Assembly (NCBI GenBank): GCA_003505715.1
Contig: DNXU01000401.1
Span: 1-7,276, forward strand
Source of the DNA: Cyanobacteria bacterium UBA8803
GTDB lineage: Bacteria > Cyanobacteriota > Cyanobacteriia > Cyanobacteriales > Coleofasciculaceae
Reading direction: 5' to 3'
Length of the DNA stretch: 7,276 bases
Part shown: piece after piece, positions 1 to 6,100 of the stretch
How positions within the stretch are numbered: the stretch's first letter is position 1
Layout of the letters: every line of letters begins with the position of its first letter
Notes under the pieces: model-generated
What the model was told of the DNA's origin: nothing
The model's input: the letters and a program-made list of their open reading frames with translations, nothing else
Databases searched by the model: none
Program-made: the position numbers and the translations under genes

Positions 1-90
1 TAAAGCAGGGGGAGGAACGCTGCGTTTATCCTGGTGAACCTCATGCTCGTTTAACAATTGTATAAACTCTTTGAAATCCTGGTTCAGCAT
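1..90 (-). CDS. Partial gene start, nucleotidyltransferase-like N-terminus (runs off the window)
   Basis: A stop-free frame of 30 codons starts with ATG at 90 and reads to the window edge. It begins MLNQDFKEFIQLLNEHEV, which resembles from memory the start of small nucleotidyltransferase-fold proteins (AbiEii-like, often described as toxin-like), where a segment like KYLVVGGYAV normally follows. Here the sequence continues HQDKRSVPPPAL instead, so the match stops after about 18 residues. A weak GGA lies about 6 nt before the ATG. The start lies inside the upstream small gene (41-235) and overlaps it by 50 nt in another frame, an arrangement that suggests translational coupling. No catalytic motif is visible in the part present. 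The frame could be a truncated or recombined copy, or a chance frame; the family assignment is tentative. Confidence 0.4.
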   Translation of the reverse strand, partial: MLNQDFKEFIQLLNEHEVHQDKRSVPPPAL

Positions 91-235
91 GGTATTTCCA
101 TTGATGGAATTCTCGACGAATGGTTTCTAAAGCAGCAAGCCGCACAGCATAGGGCTGACTCCGCCAATACGCCACATCTGACGTTGAAGATTTTAAGCTG
201 GTTTTAGTGATGACGATTGAACGTTTTTCAAACAT
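41..235 (-). CDS. Small conserved hypothetical protein (64 aa), probable partner of the overlapping downstream gene
   Basis: The 64-residue frame begins MFEKRSIVITK and contains VAYWRSQPYAVRLAALETIRREF followed by GFQRVYTIVKR. The pattern YW-S-x-P/Y-x-x-R-L-A-A-L-E-x-I-R near the middle with a final QRV-x-x-I-V-K-R resembles short proteins that sit just before nucleotidyltransferase-like genes in bacteria, sometimes regarded as antitoxin-like partners. That is recall of a family pattern, not a search result. The protein is charged, with no signal peptide or membrane segment. The ATG at 235 has no convincing Shine-Dalgarno sequence. The gene overlaps the frame beginning at 90 by 50 nt, which supports a two-gene unit transcribed leftward. 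Function is unknown. Confidence 0.6.
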   Translation of the reverse strand: MFEKRSIVITKTSLKSSTSDVAYWRSQPYAVRLAALETIRREFHQWKYHAEPGFQRVYTIVKRA

Positions 236-420
236 GGGTTCTGAAGTCGTGATTCTTAATCAAGGTTAAATTTTTTGCCTAAGCATGGTGCGTTAGCTCT
301 CGCGGCACGAAGTGCAGCAGCAAAGCACAGATCGCACGCTTACAGCTTGCTCTAATGTAACTTCCGTTGACTGAAACCACACTGCTAAACTATGAATTAA
401 CCATTACTTAGGCATAGGCA
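236..420. other. Divergent intergenic region
   Basis: This stretch separates the leftward small gene (ATG at 235) from the rightward short frame at 421. No protein-like frame is visible on either strand. It holds a small GCAC-GAA-GTGC hairpin at 305-315 and a possible rightward promoter at 367-396. TGCCTAAG at 276-283 is matched by an inverted CTTAGGCA at about 407-414; these arms are short and distant and may be chance. Confidence 0.5.
367..396 (+). promoter_or_regulatory. Possible sigma70-type promoter for the short frame at 421
   Basis: TTGACT at 367-372 differs from the consensus -35 by one base. TATGAA at 391-396 is a fair -10 hexamer, 18 nt downstream. Transcription would start about 15-20 nt before the ATG at 421. 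The match is moderate and such hexamers occur by chance in AT-rich spacers. Confidence 0.25.
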
Positions 421-543
421 ATGCCTCCTGCTCCTGATATTCGCCAAAAAGCGATCGCGCTGATCGGGCAACTGCCTCAAGACAAATTGGTGGCTGTTGT
501 GCAAGATCCTAAGTTCTTTTCCTTAATTGCCAGTGCTTGCTGA
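421..543 (+). CDS. Short 40-aa protein or truncated antitoxin-like remnant
   Basis: ATG at 421 opens a frame encoding MPPAPDIRQKAIALIGQLPQ and then DKLVAVVQDPKFFSLIASAC, ending at TGA 541-543. The first 28 residues match a pattern I recall at the N-terminus of small cyanobacterial proteins of about 70-90 aa (R-x-K-A-I-x-L-I-x-x-L-P-x-x-K-L-x-A-V-V-x, usually followed by LLEFL), several of which are predicted antitoxins. The tail after VVQ does not continue that pattern. The stop codon is formed at the junction with the inverted-repeat element that begins at 542, so the frame may have been cut short by its insertion. The Shine-Dalgarno region is weak. A HIP1 octamer lies inside at 451-458. It may be a genuine short gene or a remnant. 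Confidence 0.4.
   Translation: MPPAPDIRQKAIALIGQLPQDKLVAVVQDPKFFSLIASAC
451..458. repeat. HIP1 octamer (one of six in the window)
   Basis: GCGATCGC occurs at 451-458, 2384-2391, 3399-3406, 3642-3649, 3979-3986 and 7082-7089. This palindrome is strongly over-represented in many cyanobacterial genomes. About 0.1 copies would be expected by chance in a window of this size, so six copies support the taxonomic assignment. Confidence 0.85.
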
Positions 544-647
544 TATAGCAATTCCAAATGATTCGTAAATAGGAAGATCCCCGACTTTTTTAATAAGTCA
601 GGGATCTGAACAGCCAAAGTTTTTAACTCAAATAGAATTGCTATATC
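542..647. repeat. MITE-like element with 13-bp terminal inverted repeats
   Basis: GATATAGCAATTC at 542-554 is the exact reverse complement of GAATTGCTATATC at 635-647, giving a 106-bp unit. Inside is a second inverted repeat: AGATCCCCGACTT (575-587) and AAGTCAGGGATCT (595-607), with one C/A mismatch that becomes a G-U pair in minus-strand RNA. No transposase frame is present. Terminal repeats plus a nested hairpin in about 100 bp fit a non-autonomous miniature element or a dispersed cyanobacterial repeat. The outer bases are TATA-rich, so a TA target duplication is possible but cannot be separated from the arms by eye. Confidence 0.7.
575..607 (-). terminator. Hairpin inside the repeat element, possible terminator for the PEP-CTERM gene
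   Basis: On the minus strand, AGATCCCTGACTT and AAGTCGGGGATCT form a 13-bp stem with one G-U pair and a 7-nt AT-rich loop, about 70 nt after the PEP-CTERM stop codon. The stem is followed by TTCCTATTT rather than an uninterrupted T run, so it is an imperfect intrinsic terminator. The primary explanation is the core of the repeat element; a termination role is inference. Confidence 0.3.
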
Positions 648-678
648 CCTGTATCCGACTTCTGCAATAAGTCTACTG

Positions 679-1551
679 TCACGCAGAGATAGCTTTAGAT
701 CGCTGCCTCCTCCAGCAGAACAAGCCAACTCCCAGCAACCCTAACACGCCTGTTGGTTCAGGAATAGACTCTGCACTAACCGTTTCTATGCTGACAAGTT
801 CACTTGTGAATTCAGGCTCCAAATCTTCGTCAAGATTTTCCTCAACCAAAATTAAGCCAATCCCTGGAGCATAGTTTTTAAACTCCAGAACATCGGGATC
901 GAGTTCCGTGGTTTCCAAGGTTTTTAGGACATTAAAGTCACCCAAACCAATCGAGACGGATTCGCCAATACTAAATACTTTTGCTTGATCCAACGCTCCA
1001 TCGTTGGGTGCAAACTCTTGATAGTAGTTGTCTCCCACTTGAGGATTGGCTTCCATAATGTAACCCGGTAATGCGCCATTGACGCCAGCAGACCAGGAAC
1101 CATCATTATTAGTACCAATTAGGTTGCCCTCGTCGTCATACTCAAAATTAGTGGCAAACTCACCCATATACCAAACGTTGCCATCAGTGTCTTGAGCGTA
1201 CCAATCGATGGTGTCCTCAACCAGAACATTGTTAACATAGGCGGCATGTTTCACAACCCGAGTAGTGACACCGAGGATGTTCTTGGTGTTGAATGTAACA
1301 AAGATAGTATCTCTTTCGAGTATGCTTTCCCCAGTCTCTGCATCAACTTTTTCACCCTCGTAGACGAAGCGCGTACCTGGTATCAGGGAAAAAAAGGAGT
1401 TATCGCTAATTGAGGCATCTGAATCAAAATTAGCAGTATTGAAATTTGGCAGAACTGGATTAAATTGGAGTGTTGCAGCTTGGGTACTTAAGTTGGCAAG
1501 TAATCCACTGCCTAGCAATATACCCGTCAGGCTGTATAAAATTCTTCGCAT
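679..1551 (-). CDS. PEP-CTERM sorting-domain exported protein
   Basis: A 290-residue exported protein. The N-terminus MRRILYSLTGILLGSGLLA is a signal peptide (two Arg, then a hydrophobic core), with a likely cleavage site near STQA-A. The C-terminus carries the PEP-CTERM signal: SIPEP at about residue 262-266, a Gly/Leu-rich membrane segment (TGVLGLLGVGLFCW), then the basic RRQR. Such proteins are sorted by the exosortase/EpsH system, whose enzyme is not in this window. The mature region is acidic, and from about residue 45 it includes SLIPGTRFVYEG, DTIDWYAQDTDGNVWYMGE and YAPGIGLILVEE. These resemble a widespread extracytoplasmic family of unknown function seen in several phyla. ATG at 1551 was chosen because GGAGA (1561-1565) lies 9 nt upstream; TTG at 1557 would leave only 3 nt. 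The substrate or role is unknown; surface or matrix association is inferred from the sorting signal. Confidence 0.88.
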   Translation of the reverse strand: MRRILYSLTGILLGSGLLANLSTQAATLQFNPVLPNFNTANFDSDASISDNSFFSLIPGTRFVYEGEKVDAETGESILERDTIFVTFNTKNILGVTTRVVKHAAYVNNVLVEDTIDWYAQDTDGNVWYMGEFATNFEYDDEGNLIGTNNDGSWSAGVNGALPGYIMEANPQVGDNYYQEFAPNDGALDQAKVFSIGESVSIGLGDFNVLKTLETTELDPDVLEFKNYAPGIGLILVEENLDEDLEPEFTSELVSIETVSAESIPEPTGVLGLLGVGLFCWRRQRSKAISA

Positions 1552-1690
1552 ATACAACTTTCTCCGTTAGATATACAACAGAGTTTCTACAAGGCACGCA
1601 CGGGGTACAGTATCCAACCTAATGCTAAATTCAACTAACAAAGGATAAACATGGTCTGTTATAATTCGACAGTGTAGTTCATATAAAGTT

Positions 1691-1709
1691 AATCTTTTAC
1701 GTAAAGATT
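1691..1709. promoter_or_regulatory. Near-palindrome upstream of the PEP-CTERM gene, possible operator
   Basis: AATCTTTTACGTAAAGATT has arms AATCTT and AAGATT around a central TACGTA, off symmetry by one T. The similarity extends outward (GTTAATCTT on one side, AAGATTTAC on the other). It lies about 140 bp before the PEP-CTERM ATG. A dimeric regulator site is plausible, but an AT-rich palindrome may have no such role. Confidence 0.3.
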
Positions 1710-1762
1710 TACACTGACAAAGATTTGTTAAAATAGAGCCTGAACCAACTCTGAGTAAGAGT

Positions 1763-1786
1763 CTAGATGAGGTAGAATCCAGGCAT
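1763..1786 (-). other. Seven-codon frame with a strong ribosome binding site
   Basis: On the minus strand AAAGGAG stands 7 nt before ATG at 1786, which opens MPGFYLI and then TAG. The ribosome-binding site is better than that of most genes here. It begins just after the CheR remnant stop (1800-1802), so it may be the start of a gene whose body has been lost, a leader peptide before the hairpin at 1748-1762, or chance. No regulated structure is evident. Confidence 0.15.
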
Positions 1787-1799
1787 CTTTTTACTCCTT

Positions 1800-1895
1800 T
1801 CAATTATCCAAGCCTTGGAGTTGAATAATTTCTAGTAACAAATGTTCGTCCACCCCCAGTTTCAGCCCTTTGGCAAAAATTCGATGCTTCAGGTT
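1800..1895 (-). pseudogene. Frameshifted C-terminal tail of the CheR-like remnant
   Basis: Just after the stop that ends the CheR-like frame, another minus-strand frame reads NLKHRIFAKGLKLGVDEH and on to LLLEIIQLQGLDN, ending with TGA at 1800-1802. The opening NLKHRIFAK resembles the LKRRIFxK segment that I recall at the end of the catalytic region in cyanobacterial CheR-type proteins, where it follows the LFTPV segment. The preceding frame ends in EQGYVF, which belongs much earlier in that family. This looks like an out-of-frame deletion join near 1895-1900. The part after FAKG is not recognised, so the assignment is tentative. Confidence 0.35.
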
Positions 1896-2257
1896 AAAAA
1901 GACATAGCCTTGCTCAGTTTGCTCAAAGTATTTCTCCAGCAGATGGAGAGGAATTTCTGTAACTTCTCTTAATTGATAAATGCCTTGTCGCGCTTGCAAT
2001 AGGGCAGCCTCATCCACATCGGTGGCGTAAAATTTAACTCGCTGCAAACAGGACTCGATAAGGGCACTACACTCCTCTGGATGGCTCTGGAGATAGTGGA
2101 AGTAGTTCCCATAGCTGTCAATCTTTATCTCCTGCATCCGGCGAACAAATCGGCGCATTAAGGTGGAACGCTTATACCCTGTCAAGTCGCAGCCACGGCT
2201 GTGCTTAAGATAATCCAATAATGCTTCAAACTCTCGATCCGCTTCGGGCACATTCAT
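1889..2257 (-). pseudogene. CheR-type methyltransferase remnant lacking its catalytic core
   Basis: The frame encodes 122 residues from ATG at 2257. Residues 9-65 (FEALLDYLKHSRGCDLTGYK, RSTLMRRFVRRMQEIKIDSY, then YLQSHPEE) match the helical N-terminal domain of CheR-like chemoreceptor glutamate methyltransferases. Residues 73-120 (RVKFYATDVDEAALLQARQG, LLEKYFEQTEQGYVF) match a later part of the SAM-binding domain. The region between, about 100 residues including the glycine-rich SAM motif (usually SAGCASGEE-like), is absent: the join is in frame near residues 66-72 (2042-2062). The frame then ends at LT-stop, where family members continue with R-x-D-L-R-x-x-V-I-F-x-x-H-D-L and the NPPY-like CRN motif. 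CheR normally uses SAM to methylate receptor glutamates, but this product could not. It starts 26 nt after the kinase, and kinase-CheR pairing is common in cyanobacteria. Confidence 0.7.
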
Positions 2258-2260
2258 ACA

Positions 2261-2285
2261 AGTTTTGAGTGTTGAGTTGGGAGTT
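2261..2285. repeat. Short degenerate tandem repeat between kinase and CheR remnant
   Basis: The gap between the kinase stop and the CheR ATG is filled by AGTTTTGAGTGTTGAGTTGG and GAGTT, built from GAGTT/GAGTG words spaced 6-8 nt apart. Short degenerate repeats of this kind are frequent between cyanobacterial genes. It leaves no room for a good Shine-Dalgarno sequence before the ATG at 2257. Confidence 0.45.
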
Positions 2286-3159
2286 ATTTAAAAAGTGGTA
2301 GCCTGACAACAAAGGTTGCGCCCTGCCCAACTCCAGTACTTTTGGCACAAATAGTACCGTTGTGGAGTTCTACCAAGTGACGTGCGATCGCAAGTCCTAA
2401 CCCCAATCCTTTAGCTGAATGTGAACCTTCGGCTTGGCGGAAGCGATCAAAGACGTGGGGGAGAAATCCAGCCGAGATGCCGATGCCCGTGTCTGTAATC
2501 GAGATTTCAGCGATTGAGGCATCAGAGCCATTGTGACGTTCAATTACTGAAAGTTCAACGTTGATGCTGCCTTGATCTGGAGTAAATTTAATTGCATTTG
2601 TCAATAGGTTGGTTATGATTTGTTGCAGTCGATCGTGATCGCCCTGCACCATAACGCGATCAACATTGCCAGGGGCTAATGTCTCCGATTGTTGACCTGT
2701 GACTCCCCACCATACCAAGTCAATTTGTTTCGCTTGGGCTAGGTGGCTAATCGACGTGATCGCATTTTCAATTACCGATTCGAGTTCGACAGGCTCAAGA
2801 CTCAAGCGCAGTTTGCCTGCGGTAATGCGAGAGATATCCAGTAAGTCTTGTACCAGTTTGGCTTGCAGCGTGGCATTGCGCTCGATCGTCTCTAACGATT
2901 TCATCAACATAGATTGATTCGGCAGATTGGCACGCAGCAGGCGCGTCCAACCGAGAATAGCGACTAGGGGAGTATTCAATTCATGAGACACGGTTGACAG
3001 CAACTCGTCCTTCCTGTGATTAAGCGTTCTTGCCTGATGGAGTGTTTCCAGGCGCAGTTGTGCCATCTGGAGATGACCCTTGACACGGGACACCAGTTCC
3101 TGAACAGAGAAGGGCTTGATTAGGTAGTCGTCCGCCCCAGCTTCCAACCCTTCGACCAC
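2284..3159 (-). CDS. C-terminal histidine kinase portion (half REC, HisKA, HATPase) detached by a frameshift
   Basis: In the protein counted from GTG at 3159 (291 aa), residues 1-24 are the end of a receiver domain ([17 protein letters not shown], with the conserved Lys of KPF). Upstream in the same frame, to about 3215, the sequence [18 protein letters not shown] extends this REC piece. The REC part carrying the phosphoacceptor Asp is missing. Residues 48-115 are HisKA with phosphorylatable H59 (VSHELNTP). Residues 170-290 are HATPase_c with the N-box around N184/N188 (NLLTNAIKF), DTGIGI at 223-228 and GLGLGL at 251-256, all apparently intact. It is the natural continuation of the 3120-7178 kinase. 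GGAG stands 8 nt before the GTG, and the frames overlap by 40 nt, so separate translation of a cytosolic kinase core is conceivable. Otherwise it is the untranslated end of a broken gene. Confidence 0.75.
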   Translation of the reverse strand: MVEGLEAGADDYLIKPFSVQELVSRVKGHLQMAQLRLETLHQARTLNHRKDELLSTVSHELNTPLVAILGWTRLLRANLPNQSMLMKSLETIERNATLQAKLVQDLLDISRITAGKLRLSLEPVELESVIENAITSISHLAQAKQIDLVWWGVTGQQSETLAPGNVDRVMVQGDHDRLQQIITNLLTNAIKFTPDQGSINVELSVIERHNGSDASIAEISITDTGIGISAGFLPHVFDRFRQAEGSHSAKGLGLGLAIARHLVELHNGTICAKSTGVGQGATFVVRLPLFK

Positions 3160-6100
3160 CGATTCTTCTCCGGCACGGGCAGACAGTAGGATAATGGGAA
3201 TCTCTCTTGTACGTGGATAAACACACTGGCTAGTTCCGTCGTGAATAGTGCCAAATCGGTTGGTTCATAAACGGCTTCCATTCGTCCGGCTTCGATGCGG
3301 GAGAAGTCGAGTAGGGTATTAACCAGTTTCAGCAGCCGAATCGCGTTTCGATGCGCCAGTTCCACTCGTTCCCGGTGAGGGGGAGCCAGGGGATTAGTGC
3401 GATCGCTCAAGGCATCTTGCAGAGGAGCCAGGGATAGGGTTAGCGGTGTACGGAATTCGTGGCTAACGTGAGTAAAGAAAATGGTTTTGGCGCGATCAAG
3501 TTCTGCCAGAGTTTCGGCGCGTTGACGTTCTTGTTCACGGGCAGATTGTTCTTGAATCAACTGAATCCGATTTTCTTCAGCTTGCCGTTGTTCAATGATG
3601 TCGGCAGCTTGACGGGCAAGTAAATCAAGAAACCGCAACTCGCGATCGCTCAGTCGGTGATCTTCGCGCCAATGAGTTGAAACCATGCCGATGGGTTTGC
3701 CTGAACGAGAACGTAATGGGGTTGACTGGACGCAGCACAATCCAGCGTCTTTGTGCATTCGGAGAGAACCATCCGGGTCTTCGCTCTCAGGCACGTCAAA
3801 ATTGATGAAGGTACGCTCGCCTGTTGCTAACGCGATACCACAGGAGGTATTTGAACTCGCGTTAAGACGGTAGAAATGCTCCGTTAGCGTTCGATTAATA
3901 CCCTGAGTCGCAATTAGCACTAGCTCTTGGGTTGTTTCATCAAGAAACTGAAATGAGCCAGCATCCGCTTGTGTAAGTGCGATCGCGGTTTTAACTATCT
4001 CTTGATAAAGTGCTTGTATATCTTCCTCACCGATCAGTCTCGTCGGCAATCGAACGGTAAAGGTGGCTCCTCGTCCTTCTCCAGCACTGGCTACCTCGAT
4101 CGTACCTCCGTGCAATTCGACTAAGAGGCGGGCGATCACCAGCCCAATGCCCACTCCTCCGGGTGAATGACGGCTAGGCACTTCAGCCTGACTGAAGTGA
4201 TCGAACACATAGGGGAGAAAATCCGCACTGATGCCGATTCCGGTATCGCTGATAGTAATTTGAGCAAATTTCGCCTCCCTAGCCCTCCAGCCATCGGGGG
4301 AACTAGAGGATTGAAGTTCCCCAGAATTTTGGGATTGAGGGGGCAAGTGTGTAGCCTCTGCGTCAGTGTTTAGTTGAACCTTAACTTGTCCGCCTAGGGG
4401 TGTAAATTTGATGGCATTAGAGAGCAGATTGGCAAAGATTTGTTGGAGGCGCTTGGGTTCTCCGCAGATAGTAAATTTTGAGTTTTGAGATCTATAATCT
4501 TCAATCCCATAGGTAAGCGCGATTGTTTTGGCTTCAGCCGTTAGATACAGGGTATTCACCACATTGTCAATGATGGAAACGAGATCGACAGGCTGAGAAT
4601 TCAAGCCGCGTTTGCCTGCCAAAATGCTGGAGACATCCAATAAATCTTCAATCAGCTTTGCCTGATTGCTGGCATTGCGCTCGATCGCCTCCAAAGCCCG
4701 TAATGTCGTAGGGCGCTCGAACGGCTTCGTCTGCAACAAGCGAGCCCAGGTGAGAATTGCAGCTAAGGGGGCGTTCAGTTCATGAGTAAGTGTGGCTAGA
4801 AACTCATCCTTTAAACGGTTGACCGATCGCTCCTGGCGCAGGCGAGCCATTTGCAAATTTGTATTTACCCGTGTCATCAGTTCGCGGGCAGAGAACGGCT
4901 TGATCAGGTAATCGTCCGCCCTCGCTTCCAGTCCTTCGATCGCCGCCTCTTCGCCTGCACGAGCAGAAAGTAAGATAAAAGGGACTCCTTGTGTGTGGGG
5001 GTTGGCACGAAGAGCTTGCAGCAACCCAAAGCCATCTAGTTCAGGCATCATGACATCACTCAGGATTAGATCGGGCATCCAGTCCTGCATCAGTGCCAGC
5101 GCCACAGCTCCATTCTCTACCGCTTTGACTTGCCATCGCTTCAATAGCAGACGCTGCAAGTAGTCACGCATATCGGTGTTGTCATCAACGAGCAAGATAC
5201 GGGCAGAGGACGGAAGAGACAAGGGGGACAAGGAAGGATTTTCTCCCTTGTCTCCCCTGTCTCCCTGCTCTCCCTTGTCCCCCCCTTCTTCCGGTAGCCA
5301 GTGCAACGCTTCTTCTACAAAGATATTGGCAGACGTTGCCGTTGATTGTAATGTTGGGGGGGCGGCTTTGCGCCAAACGCGAGGTTCGCTATCGCGCCCC
5401 ACTACGCTAAGGCTCGGTAGATGCGTTTTACCTAGAGGAATCGCGACGGTAAAGGTAGTCCCCACATCCACCTGACTCGATACCTCAATCGTGCCGCTAT
5501 GCAGTTTCACCAGTTCTTGCACCAGCGATAACCCAATACCAGACCCTTCGTAGCTGCGAGAACGGGTTCCGCTCACTTGATGAAATCGTTCAAATAGGCG
5601 GGGTAATTCTGCCTCTGGAATGCCAACCCCGATATCCTGCACTGTTAATTCAGCTTGATTGTTAACCTGGCGGAGTCTGACGGCGATCTCTCCTGCAAAC
5701 GTGAACTTGAAGGCATTAGAGAGCAAGTTCAGTACGATTTTCTCCCACATATCCCGATCCACATAAACGGGTTCTGACAGGGGGGGGCAATCGACGATTA
5801 GAGTTAATCCAGCCCGTTCAATGGCAGACCGAAATACACTGGCGAGTTCTGCTGTGAATTTGGCTAAGTCCGTCGGTTTGTATACGGCTTGGACGCGCCC
5901 TGCTTCAATGCGTGAGAAGTCTAACAACGTGTTGACTAATTTCAAGAGTCGCAACCCGTTGCGGTGAACCCGTTCTAACGACTGGCGATGATTGGCAATA
6001 GGTTCATCATCGGGAAGGGCAAGGGTGTCCTCTAAGGGACCGAGCATCAGCGCCAGGGGGGTGCGAAATTCGTGGGAGATATTGCTGAAGAAGATGATTT

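Larger units (their letters stand above)
1552..1799. other. Intergenic leader region of the PEP-CTERM gene
   Basis: About 250 bp between the end of the CheR remnant and the PEP-CTERM start. One 78-codon frame crosses it (1567-1803, minus), but its composition is not protein-like and its start overlaps the previous stop region, so I treat it as non-coding. It contains the near-palindrome at 1691-1709, a small ACTCT-GAGTA-AGAGT hairpin at 1748-1762 and a seven-codon frame behind a strong Shine-Dalgarno sequence. TATAAC at about 1658-1663 (minus) could be a -10 element, but no good -35 stands at the right distance. Confidence 0.45.

Noticed and set aside
657..673. GACTT-AAGTC hairpin as terminator of the PEP-CTERM gene
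   Set aside because: The stem is only 5 bp and no T run follows on the minus strand.
477..728. 83-codon minus-strand frame
   Set aside because: It overlaps the inverted-repeat element, the plus-strand short frame and the end of the PEP-CTERM gene, and its sequence shows no family pattern.
1192..1413. 73-codon plus-strand frame
   Set aside because: It is antisense to the PEP-CTERM gene, which has a signal peptide, a sorting signal and a Shine-Dalgarno sequence.
1567..1803. 78-codon minus-strand frame between the CheR remnant and the PEP-CTERM gene
   Set aside because: It has no recognisable domain, the GGAG beside its start lies inside the frame rather than before it, and it contains the near-palindrome; it reads as intergenic DNA.
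2699..2917. 72-codon plus-strand frame
   Set aside because: It is antisense to the conserved fourth HisKA/HATPase region and shows no domain pattern.
3020..3226. 68-codon minus-strand frame over the REC/HisKA region
   Set aside because: It is a third frame of clearly coding kinase DNA, with a Gly/Arg/Pro-biased translation typical of a shadow frame.
5209..5288. CRISPR-like array of short repeats
   Set aside because: The units are about 10 bp, contiguous and without unique spacers, and are translated as a linker.
5176..5475. 99-codon plus-strand frame
   Set aside because: It lies wholly opposite the kinase REC/linker region and is rich in Ser/Pro/Leu from the tandem repeat. The minus frame has clear receiver motifs.
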